Part shown: in pieces, positions 47,682 to 56,536 of the stretch | Layout: every line of letters starts with the position of its first letter | Numbering within the stretch: the stretch's first letter is position 1 | Origin: Kitasatospora sp. NBC_00315 | GTDB lineage: Bacteria > Actinomycetota > Actinomycetes > Streptomycetales > Streptomycetaceae | Assembly (NCBI RefSeq): GCF_041435095.1 | Contig: NZ_CP108025.1 | Coordinates: forward strand, 7,502,001-7,566,000 | DNA: 64,000 nucleotides | Direction of reading: 5' to 3' | The notes under the pieces: model-generated | Told to the model about the DNA's origin: nothing | Databases searched by the model: none | What the model saw: the letters and a program-made list of their open reading frames with translations, nothing else | Position numbers and translations under genes: made by a program

Positions 47682-47933
47682 ATGGGCCTGCTCACCCAGA
47701 TCCTCACCCTTCCGCTGGCACCCGTGCGCGGCACGGTCTGGGTGCTGGAGCGCGTCGTCGAGACCGCCGAGCAGGAGTACTACGACCCCGCCCCCGTCGA
47801 AAGGGAACTCGCCGCACTGGAGAGAGCACTCCTCGCCGGACAGATCGACGAGGAGACCTTCGACCGGCGCGAGGACGAACTCCTCGACCGACTGGACGAG
47901 ATCCGAGCCCATTCCGCGCGAAACGGCCAGTGA
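47682..47933 (+). CDS. gvpG: Gas vesicle protein GvpG
   Basis: Predicted 83 residues, the usual GvpG length: GLLTQILTLPLAPVRGTVWV start and an acidic helical second half (ERELAALERALLAGQIDEET, EDELLDRLDEIR). It is a minor assembly component. ATG 47682 lies 13 nt after gvpF with a weak AAAGG site. Confidence 0.93.
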   Translation: MGLLTQILTLPLAPVRGTVWVLERVVETAEQEYYDPAPVERELAALERALLAGQIDEETFDRREDELLDRLDEIRAHSARNGQ

Positions 47934-47964
47934 CCCGCAGCGGGCGAACGGAGGGCAGCACCCC

Positions 47965-48429
47965 GTGACCGACCCCATAGCCAACCGTCTCGGCTCCCTG
48001 CCCTCCCGATCCGCCCCGCCCTACAACCAGCCCTCCACCGCCAACCTCGCCGACATCCTGGAACGCGTCCTGGACAAGGGCATCGTCATCGCCGGCGACA
48101 TCCAGATCAACCTCCTCGACATCGAACTGCTCACCATCAAACTCCGCCTGCTCATCGCCTCCGTCGACAAGGCCAAGGAAATGGGCATCGACTGGTGGGA
48201 ACACGACCCCTCCCTCTCCTCCCGCGCCCGCCGGACCCCCTCCCTCGACGACGCCCGCGGCACCTCCTCCCTCGAAGAGGAGAACCGGCGCCTGCGCGAG
48301 CAGATCGAGACCCTGCGCGCCGACGCCGCACTGGCACCCGCCGAGGAGCCCGAAGCCGGAGCCGCGCCGAGCCCGGCCCGCCCCAAACGCTCCACCACAC
48401 GTGCCAGGCCCACCCGAGGTGACCCATGA
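47965..48429 (+). CDS. gvpJ: Gas vesicle protein GvpJ
   Basis: Predicted 154 residues. A GvpA-like core (NLADILERVLDKGIVIAGDI, LLDIELLTIKLRLLIASVD) is followed by WWEHDP and a coiled-coil/charged tail (LEEENRRLREQIETLR, then an Arg-rich end). GvpJ is a minor GvpA paralogue thought to cap or nucleate vesicles. GTG 47965 follows GGAGGG, and the stop overlaps gvpL (ATGA). Confidence 0.93.
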   Translation: MTDPIANRLGSLPSRSAPPYNQPSTANLADILERVLDKGIVIAGDIQINLLDIELLTIKLRLLIASVDKAKEMGIDWWEHDPSLSSRARRTPSLDDARGTSSLEEENRRLREQIETLRADAALAPAEEPEAGAAPSPARPKRSTTRARPTRGDP

Positions 48430-49247
48430 CCGCCGGGTCCCTCGTCTACGTCTACGCCGTCGCCCGGGAGCCTGCCGCGACCCTGGTGACCATGGCGGGC
48501 ACCCTCACCGGCGTCGCCGGCTCGCCGGTCCACCTCGTACTCCGGAGCCCCGCCCTGGCGGCGGTCGTCAGCCCCGTCCCCGAGCGCGACTTCCACGAGA
48601 CGGCCCTGCGCCGGCACCTGGAGGACCTCGGCTGGCTCGAAGCACTCGCCAGAGCGCACCACGGCGTCATCGAGGCATTCTCCACGCACGCCACGGTCCT
48701 CCCGTTGCGCCTGGCGACGGTCTATCGCGACGACGACCGGGTACGCGCGGTGCTCCACGACCGGCAGGGGCTGTTCCTGGACAGGCTCGGGCGCCTGGAC
48801 GGCCATGTGGAGCTGGGCGTCAAGATCTACGTCGACCGCGGATCCGACACCCCGTCCGAGCCCGCACCCCCTGCGGCGTCCTCCTCCGATCCGCCGCTCG
48901 GTCCGGGACGGTCCTACCTGCGCCATCGCCGTGCGGAGCAGGACTCACGAAACGACGCCGAGCGGGCGGCCGAGCGGGCGGCCGAGCGGATCGAGGCGAC
49001 TGCCCGCGCTCACGCCGTCGAACGGGCCCGACACCGTATCCAGGAGGGCGAACTGGCCACCGCTCCCGGGGTGAACGTCAGCAACGACGCCTACCTCGTG
49101 CCCGCCGCCCACGCCGACGCGTTCCGCGCCGAGGCCCTGCGATCCACCGACGGCCTCACCGGGGTCCGGGTCGACGTCACCGGCCCCTGGGCCCCCTACT
49201 CGTTCGCCGGCCTCCCCGAGCCCGACCCGCCCGGGAGCGCACCGTGA
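48426..49247 (+). CDS. gvpL: Gas vesicle protein GvpL
   Basis: Predicted 273 residues, GvpF/GvpL family: LVYVYAVAREP start, HGVIEAFSTHATVLPLRLAT near 80, GHVELGVKIYVDRG, a helical Arg/Glu/Ala region and the C-terminal DVTGPWAPYSFAGL. It is larger than GvpF because of a disordered Pro/Ser insertion near 145-165. Translation is coupled on both sides (ATGA with gvpJ, GTGA with gvpS). Confidence 0.93.
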   Translation: MTAGSLVYVYAVAREPAATLVTMAGTLTGVAGSPVHLVLRSPALAAVVSPVPERDFHETALRRHLEDLGWLEALARAHHGVIEAFSTHATVLPLRLATVYRDDDRVRAVLHDRQGLFLDRLGRLDGHVELGVKIYVDRGSDTPSEPAPPAASSSDPPLGPGRSYLRHRRAEQDSRNDAERAAERAAERIEATARAHAVERARHRIQEGELATAPGVNVSNDAYLVPAAHADAFRAEALRSTDGLTGVRVDVTGPWAPYSFAGLPEPDPPGSAP

Positions 49248-49486
49248 ACACCCCGGACCGCGACCCGGCCCGCTCCGGGACGCCCCTGCCGCAGCGACAG
49301 GCCGCCCTGATCGACCTGCTCGACCGACTGCTGAGCGGCGGCGTGGTCGTCACGGGCGACGTCGTCCTGTCCATCGCGGACATCGACCTCGTCCGGATCT
49401 CGCTACGCGCCCTCATCGTGTCGATCAGCGAACAGAACCCCGGCCCCTGGGGCGCCGGTCCGGCCGGGCGGACGGCGACGCCATGA
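49244..49486 (+). CDS. gvpS: Gas vesicle protein GvpS (GvpA/J-like)
   Basis: Predicted 80 residues with a short GvpA-type core (LIDLLDRLLSGGVVVTGDVV, IADIDLVRISLRALIVSIS). It is a third GvpA paralogue, the form called GvpS in actinomycetes and related to GvpM. GTG 49244 overlaps the gvpL stop and its own stop overlaps gvpK (ATGA). Confidence 0.9.
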   Translation: MNTPDRDPARSGTPLPQRQAALIDLLDRLLSGGVVVTGDVVLSIADIDLVRISLRALIVSISEQNPGPWGAGPAGRTATP

Positions 49487-49890
49487 CCGCTGGTCCACCC
49501 GGTCGTCCCGACCGTTTCGACGAGGTCGCCCGAGCCGCCGCCCGTGCGTTCCGCCTCCTGCCGGCCACCCCTTACGACAGGCCCCCCGCAGGCCGCGACT
49601 CCCCGCAGCAGGTCCCCCGCAGGATCACCACCGGCTCCGAGACGGTCGAACGGGACCTGATGAAGCTCGTCCTCACGATTGTCGAGCTTCTGCGACAGCT
49701 CATGGAACGCCAGGCCCTCCACCGGGTCGAGGCCGGGGATCTCACCGAGGAACAGGAGGAGGATCTCGGGGCCACCCTCATGGCCCTGCACGACCGGATG
49801 ACGGACCTCTGCGACCAGTACGGGCTGACCATGCAGGACCTCAACCTCGACCTGGGACCGCTGGGGCCCCTCCTGCCGCCGGCCGACTGA
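49483..49890 (+). CDS. gvpK: Gas vesicle protein GvpK
   Basis: Predicted 135 residues. After a disordered start of about 50 residues comes the GvpK domain (ERDLMKLVLTIVELLRQLME, LTEEQEEDLGATLMAL, LTMQDLNLDLGPLGPLL). It is the last gene of the gas vesicle series and a small hairpin follows. Confidence 0.95.
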   Translation: MTAGPPGRPDRFDEVARAAARAFRLLPATPYDRPPAGRDSPQQVPRRITTGSETVERDLMKLVLTIVELLRQLMERQALHRVEAGDLTEEQEEDLGATLMALHDRMTDLCDQYGLTMQDLNLDLGPLGPLLPPAD

Positions 49891-49896
49891 TCCCGG

Positions 49897-49928
49897 CCGG
49901 CCCGCACCTGGTCGATCCGGCGGGCCGG
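49897..49928 (+). terminator. Possible terminator after gvpK
   Basis: 9-bp arms CCGGCCCGC and GCGGGCCGG with a 14-nt loop begin 6 nt after the gvpK stop. Modest strength. Confidence 0.5.
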
Positions 49929-50035
49929 CGGGCCGATCCCGGTTGTTAGAGGTCGGCAGGCAGGGGCAGGCGACTCACGACGCCGAAAACTCCGGCAGTG
50001 CCTCGCGGCACCGGATCTCTGGAGGAGGAGCCGAG

Positions 50036-50494
50036 ATGAGCATGGTGAAGGAATCGGTCGAGGTGGACGTGCCGTTGCACACCGCCTACAACCAGTGGAC
50101 CCAGTTCGAGGAGTTCCCGAAGTTCATGGAGGGCGTCGACGAGGTCGTTCAGCTCGATGAGCGGCGCAGTCACTGGCGCACCAGCATCGCCGGCGTCAGC
50201 CGGGAGTTCGACACCGAGATCGTCGACCAGTTGTCGGACGAGCGTGTGGCCTGGCGGACCACGGGCGGTGACGTCCGGCAGAAGGGGGTGGTGACCTTCC
50301 AGAGGCTGGACGACAGCCACACCCGGATCAACCTCGCCGTCGACTTCACGCCCGAGGGCGTGGCGGAGAAGGCCGGCGATGCGCTCGGCCTGGTCGACCG
50401 TCGGGTGAAGGGCGATTTGCTGCGCTTCAAGGACTACATCGAGCAGCGCGGCGTGGAGGGGGGCGGCTGGCGGGGCAGGATCAGGCCCGCGTGA
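50036..50494 (+). CDS. SRPBCC family protein (cyclase/dehydrase-like)
   Basis: Predicted 152 residues, a single START/SRPBCC domain: VKESVEVDVPLHTAYNQWTQ, FPKFMEGVDEV, then DEVVQLDERRSHWRTSIAG, and a C-terminal helix LLRFKDYIEQRG. It shares the P-L-H/R-T-A-Y-x-x-W-T-Q pattern with the gvpZ-like protein at 43584-44666, so the two are probably related, but this one has no acidic tail. ATG 50036 is preceded by GGAGGAGGAG, a very strong site. Single-gene unit, probably stress-expressed with the gas vesicle genes. Confidence 0.88.
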   Translation: MSMVKESVEVDVPLHTAYNQWTQFEEFPKFMEGVDEVVQLDERRSHWRTSIAGVSREFDTEIVDQLSDERVAWRTTGGDVRQKGVVTFQRLDDSHTRINLAVDFTPEGVAEKAGDALGLVDRRVKGDLLRFKDYIEQRGVEGGGWRGRIRPA

Positions 50495-50590
50495 GCAGAA
50501 CCGCCGGCCGCGCCTCCCCGCCCGGGCGGGAGAGCGCGGTCGGCGGGAGAAGCGGTTGGCGGGAGAAGCCGGGGAACGGAGGATTCTGCT

Positions 50591-51295
50591 GTGGCTGACA
50601 TTGCGGCGGCGCTGTTCGACGTGGACGGGACACTGGTGGACAGCACCTATCTCCACACACTCGCCTGGGCCCAGGCGCTGGCGCAGTTCGACCGGGTCGT
50701 GCCGATGGCCCGGGTCCACCGGGCCGTCGGGATGGGGTCGGACCAACTGCTCGACCACCTGCTGGGCGACGAACGCGGCCGTGACGACGACGCCGGGATC
50801 GTGGCGGCCCACGCGGCGCTCTACGCGAGGTTCTGGCCGGGCCTGCGGCCGCTGCCCGGCGCGGTGGGACTGTTGCGCGAATGCGCCCGACGCGGCTGGA
50901 CCGTCGTGCTCGCCAGTTCCGCGTCCTCGCGCGAGCTGGCGGTCCTGCGGCGGGTCCTGGACTGCGACGAGGTGATCTCCGCGGTCACCGGGGCGGACGA
51001 CGTTGCCAGGTCCAAGCCGGCTCCCGATCTTGTGGAGGCGGCCCTCGGCAAGGCCGGCGCCGATCGCGCGGGTTCGGTGTTCGTGGGAGACGCCGTCTGG
51101 GACGTACGGGCGGCGGCACGTGCCGGGGTTCCCTGCGTGGGCGTCGAAAGCGGTGGTTTCAGCAGGCTGGAGCTGGCGGCCGAGGGCGCGTCCGAGGTTC
51201 ACCGCGACGCGGCGGACCTCCTGGAGCACCTGGACTCGAGTCTGCTGGGCCGCTCCGGCCCCGGAGAGGCCACGTCCGGTACGGGCCCCAGGTGA
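50591..51295 (+). CDS. HAD-superfamily phosphatase
   Basis: Predicted 234 residues with the HAD motifs: I DVDGTLVDS (nucleophile and acid aspartates), II in VVLASSASS, the Lys in RSKPAPD and IV GDAVWDVRAA. The cap is the small helical type found in phosphoglycolate phosphatase and beta-phosphoglucomutase-like proteins. The substrate is uncertain. GTG 50591 follows GGAGG. Free-standing between the SRPBCC gene and the molybdenum enzyme. Confidence 0.9.
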   Translation: MADIAAALFDVDGTLVDSTYLHTLAWAQALAQFDRVVPMARVHRAVGMGSDQLLDHLLGDERGRDDDAGIVAAHAALYARFWPGLRPLPGAVGLLRECARRGWTVVLASSASSRELAVLRRVLDCDEVISAVTGADDVARSKPAPDLVEAALGKAGADRAGSVFVGDAVWDVRAAARAGVPCVGVESGGFSRLELAAEGASEVHRDAADLLEHLDSSLLGRSGPGEATSGTGPR

Positions 51296-51504
51296 CGGCG
51301 GGGCAGCCGGGGCCGACCCGGGGTCGGTGACGGGCTCCGGCGCCCGGTGAGCGCCCGTCCGGCGGAGCGGACCCGCAGGCGCACGTCCCCGTCGGCGCAC
51401 CCGGCGATGCGGCGAACCGGTGGTCGGTGGCGCGGTGAGGTGTCGTGGCCGCCGCCGGGTGGGACGGCTGAACCGATCGGATCGTTCGGACGAGAGGTGG
51501 GCCG

Positions 51505-51987
51505 GTGCCCGACACCATGGCGACGGAGACCGGCCTGGAGGTGAACGGCGGGTCGCACACCCTGCGACTGGACAACCGGTGCACCCTGCTGGACGCCCTG
51601 CGCGAGCATCTCGGGCTGACCGGGCCGAAGAAGGGCTGCGACCACGGGCAGTGCGGCGCCTGCACGGTGCTGGTGGACGGGCGGCGGGTGAACAGCTGCC
51701 TGATGCTCGCCGTCAGCCTGGACGGTGCCTCGGTCACGACGGTGGAGGGACTGGCCGACGGCGAACAACTGCACCCGGTGCAGCAGGCCTTCCTGGACCA
51801 CGACGCCTTCCAGTGCGGCTTCTGCACCCCGGGGCAGCTCTGTTCGGCGGTCGGCCTGCTGGCCGAGGCGGCGCGGACCGGCGAGCGGCTGGACGAGGCG
51901 TCGGTCCGCGAGCGGATGAGCGGGAACATCTGCCGGTGCGGTGCCTACCCCGGCATCGTCCGCGCCGTGCTGGAGGTGTCGGCGTGA
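51505..51987 (+). CDS. Molybdenum hydroxylase, [2Fe-2S] subunit (PaoA/YagT-like)
   Basis: Predicted 160 residues. It binds two [2Fe-2S] clusters: the N-terminal plant-ferredoxin-type site GCDHGQCGACTVLVDGRRVN with the fourth Cys in NSCLML, and the C-terminal site in QCGFCTPG and CRCGAYPG. It carries electrons from the Mo-cofactor subunit to the FAD subunit. There is no Tat signal, unlike E. coli PaoA, so it is cytoplasmic. GTG 51505 is used here; ATG 51517 is a possible shorter start. The stop overlaps the next gene (GTGA). Confidence 0.93.
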   Translation: MPDTMATETGLEVNGGSHTLRLDNRCTLLDALREHLGLTGPKKGCDHGQCGACTVLVDGRRVNSCLMLAVSLDGASVTTVEGLADGEQLHPVQQAFLDHDAFQCGFCTPGQLCSAVGLLAEAARTGERLDEASVRERMSGNICRCGAYPGIVRAVLEVSA

Positions 51988-52976
51988 AGGAGTTCGGCTA
52001 CCTGCGGCCCACGGACCCGGCGCACGCGGTGGAGCTGCTCGCGGCCGACCCGCACGCCCGCTACCTGGCCGGCGGAACGAATCTGGTCGACCTGATGAAG
52101 CTCGGCGTGGAGCGGCCCCGGCTGCTGGTCGACCTCGGTCGACTGCCGCTGCGTGCCATCGAACCGGCCGACGACGGCGGCCTGCGCATCGGCGCCCTCG
52201 CCCGCAACGCGGACCTGGCGGCCGACCCGAGGGTGCGTGAGGCGTATCCGGTACTGTCCCAGGCGCTGCTGGCGGGGGCCTCCGGTCAGCTGCGCAATCT
52301 TGCGACCACCGCCGGGAACCTGCTCCAGCGCACCCGCTGCCTGTACTTCCAGGACATCACCAAGCCGTGCAACAAGCGGCGGCCCGGCACCGGCTGTCCG
52401 GCCCGCGAGGGCGTCCACCGCGACCTGGCGGTGCTCGGCGCCTCCGAGCACTGTGCGGCGACCCACCCGTCCGACCTGGCCGTCGCCCTCGCCGCCCTGG
52501 ACGCCGTGGTCGAACTGCTCGGCCCGGACGGCGCCCGGACCCTCCCCGTCACCGACGTGCACCGGCTGCCCGGCGACCGGCCCGACCTGGAAAACCGTCT
52601 GCTGCCCGGCGAGCTGATCACCGCCGTCACCCTGCCGCCACCGGTCCCCGGCGCCCGCTCCGCCTACCGCAAGGCTCGCGACCGCGCCTCGTACGCCTTC
52701 GCGCTGGCATCGGTGGCGGCCGGACTCGTCGTCCGGGACGAGCGGGTGGAATGGGTGCGGATCGCCTTCGGCGGGCTCGCCGCCAAGCCCTGGCGGGCCC
52801 GGACCGCCGAGGCACAGCTGCTCGGCGCGCCGGCCGACGACGCGTCCTTCCGGGCGGCACTGGAAGCCGAACTGGACGCCGCCAGGCCGCTGCGTGACAA
52901 CGGCTACAAGGTGCCGCTGGCCCGCAACCTGGCGGTGCGTGTCCTGTCCGACCTCGCCCGGGAGAGCGTCCGATGA
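51984..52976 (+). CDS. Molybdenum hydroxylase, FAD subunit (PaoB/YagS-like)
   Basis: Predicted 330 residues. FAD-binding motifs are YLAGGTNLVDLMKLG near 32 and QLRNLATTAGNLLQR near 105. A cysteine-rich loop follows (CLYFQDITKPCNKRRPGTGC, then SEHC), which in E. coli PaoB binds an extra [4Fe-4S] cluster, placing this in the PaoB rather than the XdhB branch. GTG 51984 overlaps the preceding stop and the ATG of the next gene overlaps its stop. Confidence 0.93.
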   Translation: MKEFGYLRPTDPAHAVELLAADPHARYLAGGTNLVDLMKLGVERPRLLVDLGRLPLRAIEPADDGGLRIGALARNADLAADPRVREAYPVLSQALLAGASGQLRNLATTAGNLLQRTRCLYFQDITKPCNKRRPGTGCPAREGVHRDLAVLGASEHCAATHPSDLAVALAALDAVVELLGPDGARTLPVTDVHRLPGDRPDLENRLLPGELITAVTLPPPVPGARSAYRKARDRASYAFALASVAAGLVVRDERVEWVRIAFGGLAAKPWRARTAEAQLLGAPADDASFRAALEAELDAARPLRDNGYKVPLARNLAVRVLSDLARESVR

Positions 52977-55042
52977 CCGACCACGTCCGCTTGGAGGGCC
53001 GTGCCAAGGTGACCGGCACGGCCCGGTACGCCGACGACGGGCGCCCACCCGGAGCCGTGTACGCGTGCCCGGTGCCGGCCGCCGTCGCCCGCGGTGAGGT
53101 CACCGCCGTCGACGTGGGCGCGGCCCTGGCCGACCCGCGGGTGCTCGCCGTGCTGACCCACCTGGACGCGCCGCGCCTCGGTGACGCCGGGGACCCGACG
53201 CTGGCCGTCCTGCAGTCCGCCCGGGTGGCGCACCGCGGCCAGATCGTGGCGCTGGTCGTCGCCGAGACCTTGCAGGCGGCGCAGAGCGGCGCCGTCGGGG
53301 TGCGGGTGGAGTACGCCGCGGAGCGGCACGACGTGGTGCTCGTGGAGGGCCACCCGGGAATCTACGCCCCGCAGGAGGCCAACGGCGGTCATCCGGCGGA
53401 CCGGGTGCGGGGCGACTTCGACACCGCGTACGCCGCGGCCGCGATCCGGATCGACGCCACCTACCGGATCGGTCCGCTGCACAACCATCCGATGGAGCCG
53501 CACGCGTCGACCGCGGCCTGGGAGGGCGGCCGGCTGACCGTCCACGACTCCAGTCAGGGCGGCCACGGCGTCCGCAAGGCCCTGGCGGCGCTGTTCGGGC
53601 TGCCGGAGGGGCACGTGCTGGTGGTGAACGAGCACGTGGGCGGCGGGTTCGGATCGAAGGGAACGCCCCGGCCCAACGTCGTGCTCGCCGCCATGGCCGC
53701 CCGCGTGGTCGGCCGCCCGGTCCGTCTCGCCCTGCCGCGGGCGCAGCTGCCGGCGCTGGTCGGCCACCGGTCGCCGACCGTGCAGAGGGTACGGCTGGCG
53801 GCCGGGCCGGACGGGCGGATCGAGGGGTTGGCGCACGAGATCCTGACCAGGTCCTCGACGCTGAAGGAGTTCGTGGAGCAGGCGGCGGTGCCCGCGCGGG
53901 TGATGTACCGGTCCGCCGTCTCCCGGACCACCCACCGGGTGGTCCGGCAGGACGTGCCGACGCCGTCGTGGATGCGGGCGCCGGGAGAGGCCCCGGGCAT
54001 GTTCGCCCTGGAGTCCGCGATGGACGAACTGGCGTCGGCCTGCGGCCTGGACCCGGTGGAGTTGCGGCTGCGCAACGAGCCCGACGTGGAACCGGACAGC
54101 GGGAAGCCCTTCTCCAGTCGCAGCCTCACGGAGTGCCTGCGCGAGGGCGCCCGCCGGTTCGGCTGGGCCGGTCGCGACCCGCGGCCCGGTGCCCGGCGCG
54201 AGGGCCCGCTGCTGATCGGTACGGGAGTGGCGGCATCGACCTACCCGGTGCTGATCGCACCGTCGTCGGCCGAGGTGCGGGCCGAGCCCGGCGGCGCCTA
54301 CCTGGTGCGGGTCAACGCCGCCGACATCGGGACCGGCGCCCGGACGGTGCTGGCCCTGGTCGCCGCCGAGGCGCTCGGGGTGCCCGTGGACCGGGTGCGG
54401 ATCGAGATCGGACGCAGTGACCTGCCGTACGGCGCGGTGGCCGGCGGCTCCAGCGGGACGTCGTCGTGGGGCTGGGCGGTGCACGAGGCCGCGACCGGGC
54501 TCCGGGCGCGCCTGGCCCGGGGCGCGCCGATTCCCGTGGAGGGCCTGTCCGAGCGGGCCGACACGCGGGAGGTCGTCGGGCGGGGGTCGCAGTTCGCCCG
54601 GCACGCGTTCGGCGCGCAGTTCGCGGAGGTACAGGTGGACACGGACACCGGTGAGGTGCGGCTGCGCCGGCTGCTCGGGGTGTTCGCCGCGGGGCGGATC
54701 CTCAACGCCCGGACGGCCCGCTCGCAGTTCGTGGGCGGCATGGTGATGGGTGCCTCGATGGCCCTGCTGGAGGAGTCCACCATGGACCCGGGCTTCGGCG
54801 ACCACGCGGAGCGCGACCTCGCCTCGTACCACGTCGCGGTGAGTGCGGACGTGCCCGACGTGCGGGCGTACTGGGTCGACGAGGAGGACGTCCACGTCAG
54901 CCCGCTCCGGTCGAAGGGCATCGGGGAGATCGGGATCGTCGGTACGGCGGCGGCCGTCGCCAACGCGGTGCACCACGCGACGGGCGTACGGGTGCGGGAG
55001 CTGCCGGTGGCGTCCCGGCGCCTGCTGGCGGCGCTCGCCTGA
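52973..55042 (+). CDS. Molybdenum hydroxylase, Mo-cofactor catalytic subunit (PaoC/YagR-like)
   Basis: Predicted 689 residues of the xanthine dehydrogenase/aldehyde oxidase large-subunit family. It has HNHPMEPH near 163, the molybdopterin motif GGFGSKG near 223, MRAPGEAPGMFALESAMDEL and the catalytic Glu in KGIGEIG near 651. With the two preceding subunits it should oxidise aldehydes or hydroxylate N-heterocycles. No XdhC/PaoD-type cofactor maturation gene is beside it, so maturation must be supplied elsewhere. Confidence 0.93.
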   Translation: MTDHVRLEGRAKVTGTARYADDGRPPGAVYACPVPAAVARGEVTAVDVGAALADPRVLAVLTHLDAPRLGDAGDPTLAVLQSARVAHRGQIVALVVAETLQAAQSGAVGVRVEYAAERHDVVLVEGHPGIYAPQEANGGHPADRVRGDFDTAYAAAAIRIDATYRIGPLHNHPMEPHASTAAWEGGRLTVHDSSQGGHGVRKALAALFGLPEGHVLVVNEHVGGGFGSKGTPRPNVVLAAMAARVVGRPVRLALPRAQLPALVGHRSPTVQRVRLAAGPDGRIEGLAHEILTRSSTLKEFVEQAAVPARVMYRSAVSRTTHRVVRQDVPTPSWMRAPGEAPGMFALESAMDELASACGLDPVELRLRNEPDVEPDSGKPFSSRSLTECLREGARRFGWAGRDPRPGARREGPLLIGTGVAASTYPVLIAPSSAEVRAEPGGAYLVRVNAADIGTGARTVLALVAAEALGVPVDRVRIEIGRSDLPYGAVAGGSSGTSSWGWAVHEAATGLRARLARGAPIPVEGLSERADTREVVGRGSQFARHAFGAQFAEVQVDTDTGEVRLRRLLGVFAAGRILNARTARSQFVGGMVMGASMALLEESTMDPGFGDHAERDLASYHVAVSADVPDVRAYWVDEEDVHVSPLRSKGIGEIGIVGTAAAVANAVHHATGVRVRELPVASRRLLAALA

Positions 55043-55258
55043 ACCGGGGTGGACGGGGGACGGCCCGCCGACGAGCCCGCGTGCGCCGCCGGCGCCGGAC
55101 GCTCGCGGTCCCCGGCCGGGGCCCGGAGCCGGCTGCGCCGGCCGATCGGGCTGAGCCGTCCGGCTGACGTCGGCCACGGCCCCGGAGCGTCCCCGGCCGG
55201 GGCGGCCGCGTTCTTCGTAGCGTGAGCTGGTCCGCTCGCCACCGACAGCAGGAGTGCG

Positions 55259-56536
55259 ATGCCCAGGGGTCGAAATCTCCACTCGCGGTGGTCGGCCGTC
55301 GCGGCCGTCCTGCCCGTGCTCGCCTCGCTCCTCGCCGGTTGCGGGAGCAGCGGTGGCGGTGGGCCGGTGGCCCTGAACTGGTACAACTTCCCGGACGACT
55401 CGGGCGCCCTGCAACAGGCCGCGGACCGGTGCGGCCAGGCCTCGGGCGGCCGGTACGTGATCCACTACAACAAGCTGCCCCGCACCGCCGACGGACAGCG
55501 CCAGCAACTGGTCCGGCGGCTGGCAGCACACGACTCCGGGGTCGACATCATCGGCCTGGACGTCACCTGGCCCGCGGAGTTCGCGGAGGCGGGCTGGATC
55601 CGCGAGTGGACCGGACCGATGAAGGAGCAGGCGACCGCCGACACGCTCCGGGCCGCGGTGCAGACCGCCACCTGGAAGGACAAGCTGTACGCCGCCCCCT
55701 ACAACTCCAACACCCAACTGCTCTGGTACCGCGACGATCTGGTACCGACCCCGCCGAAGAGCTGGGCCGAGATGCTGGCCCGGGCCGACGCGCTCGCGAA
55801 GGCCGGCAAGCCGCACTACGTGGAGATCCAGGGCGCCCAGTACGAGGGACTGACGGTCTGGTTCAACACGCTGGTCACCAGCAGCGGGGGATCCATCCTC
55901 ACGCCGGACGCACAGGCGCCCTCGCTCGGTGCGCCGGCCGTCGTCGCCGCCGGGATCATGCGGGACACCGCCCGCTCCGCCGCCGCCGACCCGTCGCTGC
56001 CCAACCAGATGGAGGACCAGAACCGGCTCGCCATGGAGTCCGGTACGGCCGCGTTCGAACTGAACTACCCCTTCGTCTACCCGTCGATGAAGGCCAACCA
56101 ACCCGAGCTCTTCCAGCACTTCAAGTGGGCGCCCTACCCCGGGGTCACCGCCGACCGGCCGGCCACGGTGACGATCGGCGGCATCGACCTCGCGGTCGGC
56201 GCCTACGGCAAGCACCCCGATCTCGCGTTCGAGGCCACCCTCTGCCTGCGGGACCGCGACAACCAGCTGACCAACGCGCTCAAGGGCGGGCTGCCGCCCT
56301 CCCTGCGCAGCCTGTACCAGGCCGCGGAACTGACCAAGAGCTACCCCTTCGCCGCCGACGTGCTGGCCGCACTCGAAACGGCCAGCGTCCGACCGCAGAC
56401 ACCCGCCTACCAGAACGTGTCGATCGCCATCTCGCACACCCTCTCACCGCCGGCCGCGATCAATCCCGAGAGCACCGTCGCCGACCTCCGGGGGCAGATC
56501 GAGGACGCCCTCGGCTCCAAGGGGCTGATCCCGTGA
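55259..56536 (+). CDS. ABC sugar transporter, lipoprotein binding protein (LpqY-like)
   Basis: Predicted 425 residues. A lipoprotein signal (lipobox LAGC near 28) anchors it. The mature domain is a family 1 extracellular solute-binding protein (LNWYNFPDDSGALQQAADRC, then IDIIGLDVTWPAEFAEAGWI-like segment near 95). The Asn-Trp-Tyr opening and following pattern resemble mycobacterial LpqY and other trehalose/maltodextrin binders. ATG 55259 follows AGGAG. The next gene overlaps by 4 nt. It captures an oligosaccharide, possibly trehalose, outside the membrane. Confidence 0.9.
   Translation: MPRGRNLHSRWSAVAAVLPVLASLLAGCGSSGGGGPVALNWYNFPDDSGALQQAADRCGQASGGRYVIHYNKLPRTADGQRQQLVRRLAAHDSGVDIIGLDVTWPAEFAEAGWIREWTGPMKEQATADTLRAAVQTATWKDKLYAAPYNSNTQLLWYRDDLVPTPPKSWAEMLARADALAKAGKPHYVEIQGAQYEGLTVWFNTLVTSSGGSILTPDAQAPSLGAPAVVAAGIMRDTARSAAADPSLPNQMEDQNRLAMESGTAAFELNYPFVYPSMKANQPELFQHFKWAPYPGVTADRPATVTIGGIDLAVGAYGKHPDLAFEATLCLRDRDNQLTNALKGGLPPSLRSLYQAAELTKSYPFAADVLAALETASVRPQTPAYQNVSIAISHTLSPPAAINPESTVADLRGQIEDALGSKGLIP

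Noticed and set aside
52904-56437. Minus-strand open frame of about 1180 codons
   Set aside because: Antisense of the molybdenum enzyme and binding-protein genes, Arg/His/Gly-rich and without motifs.
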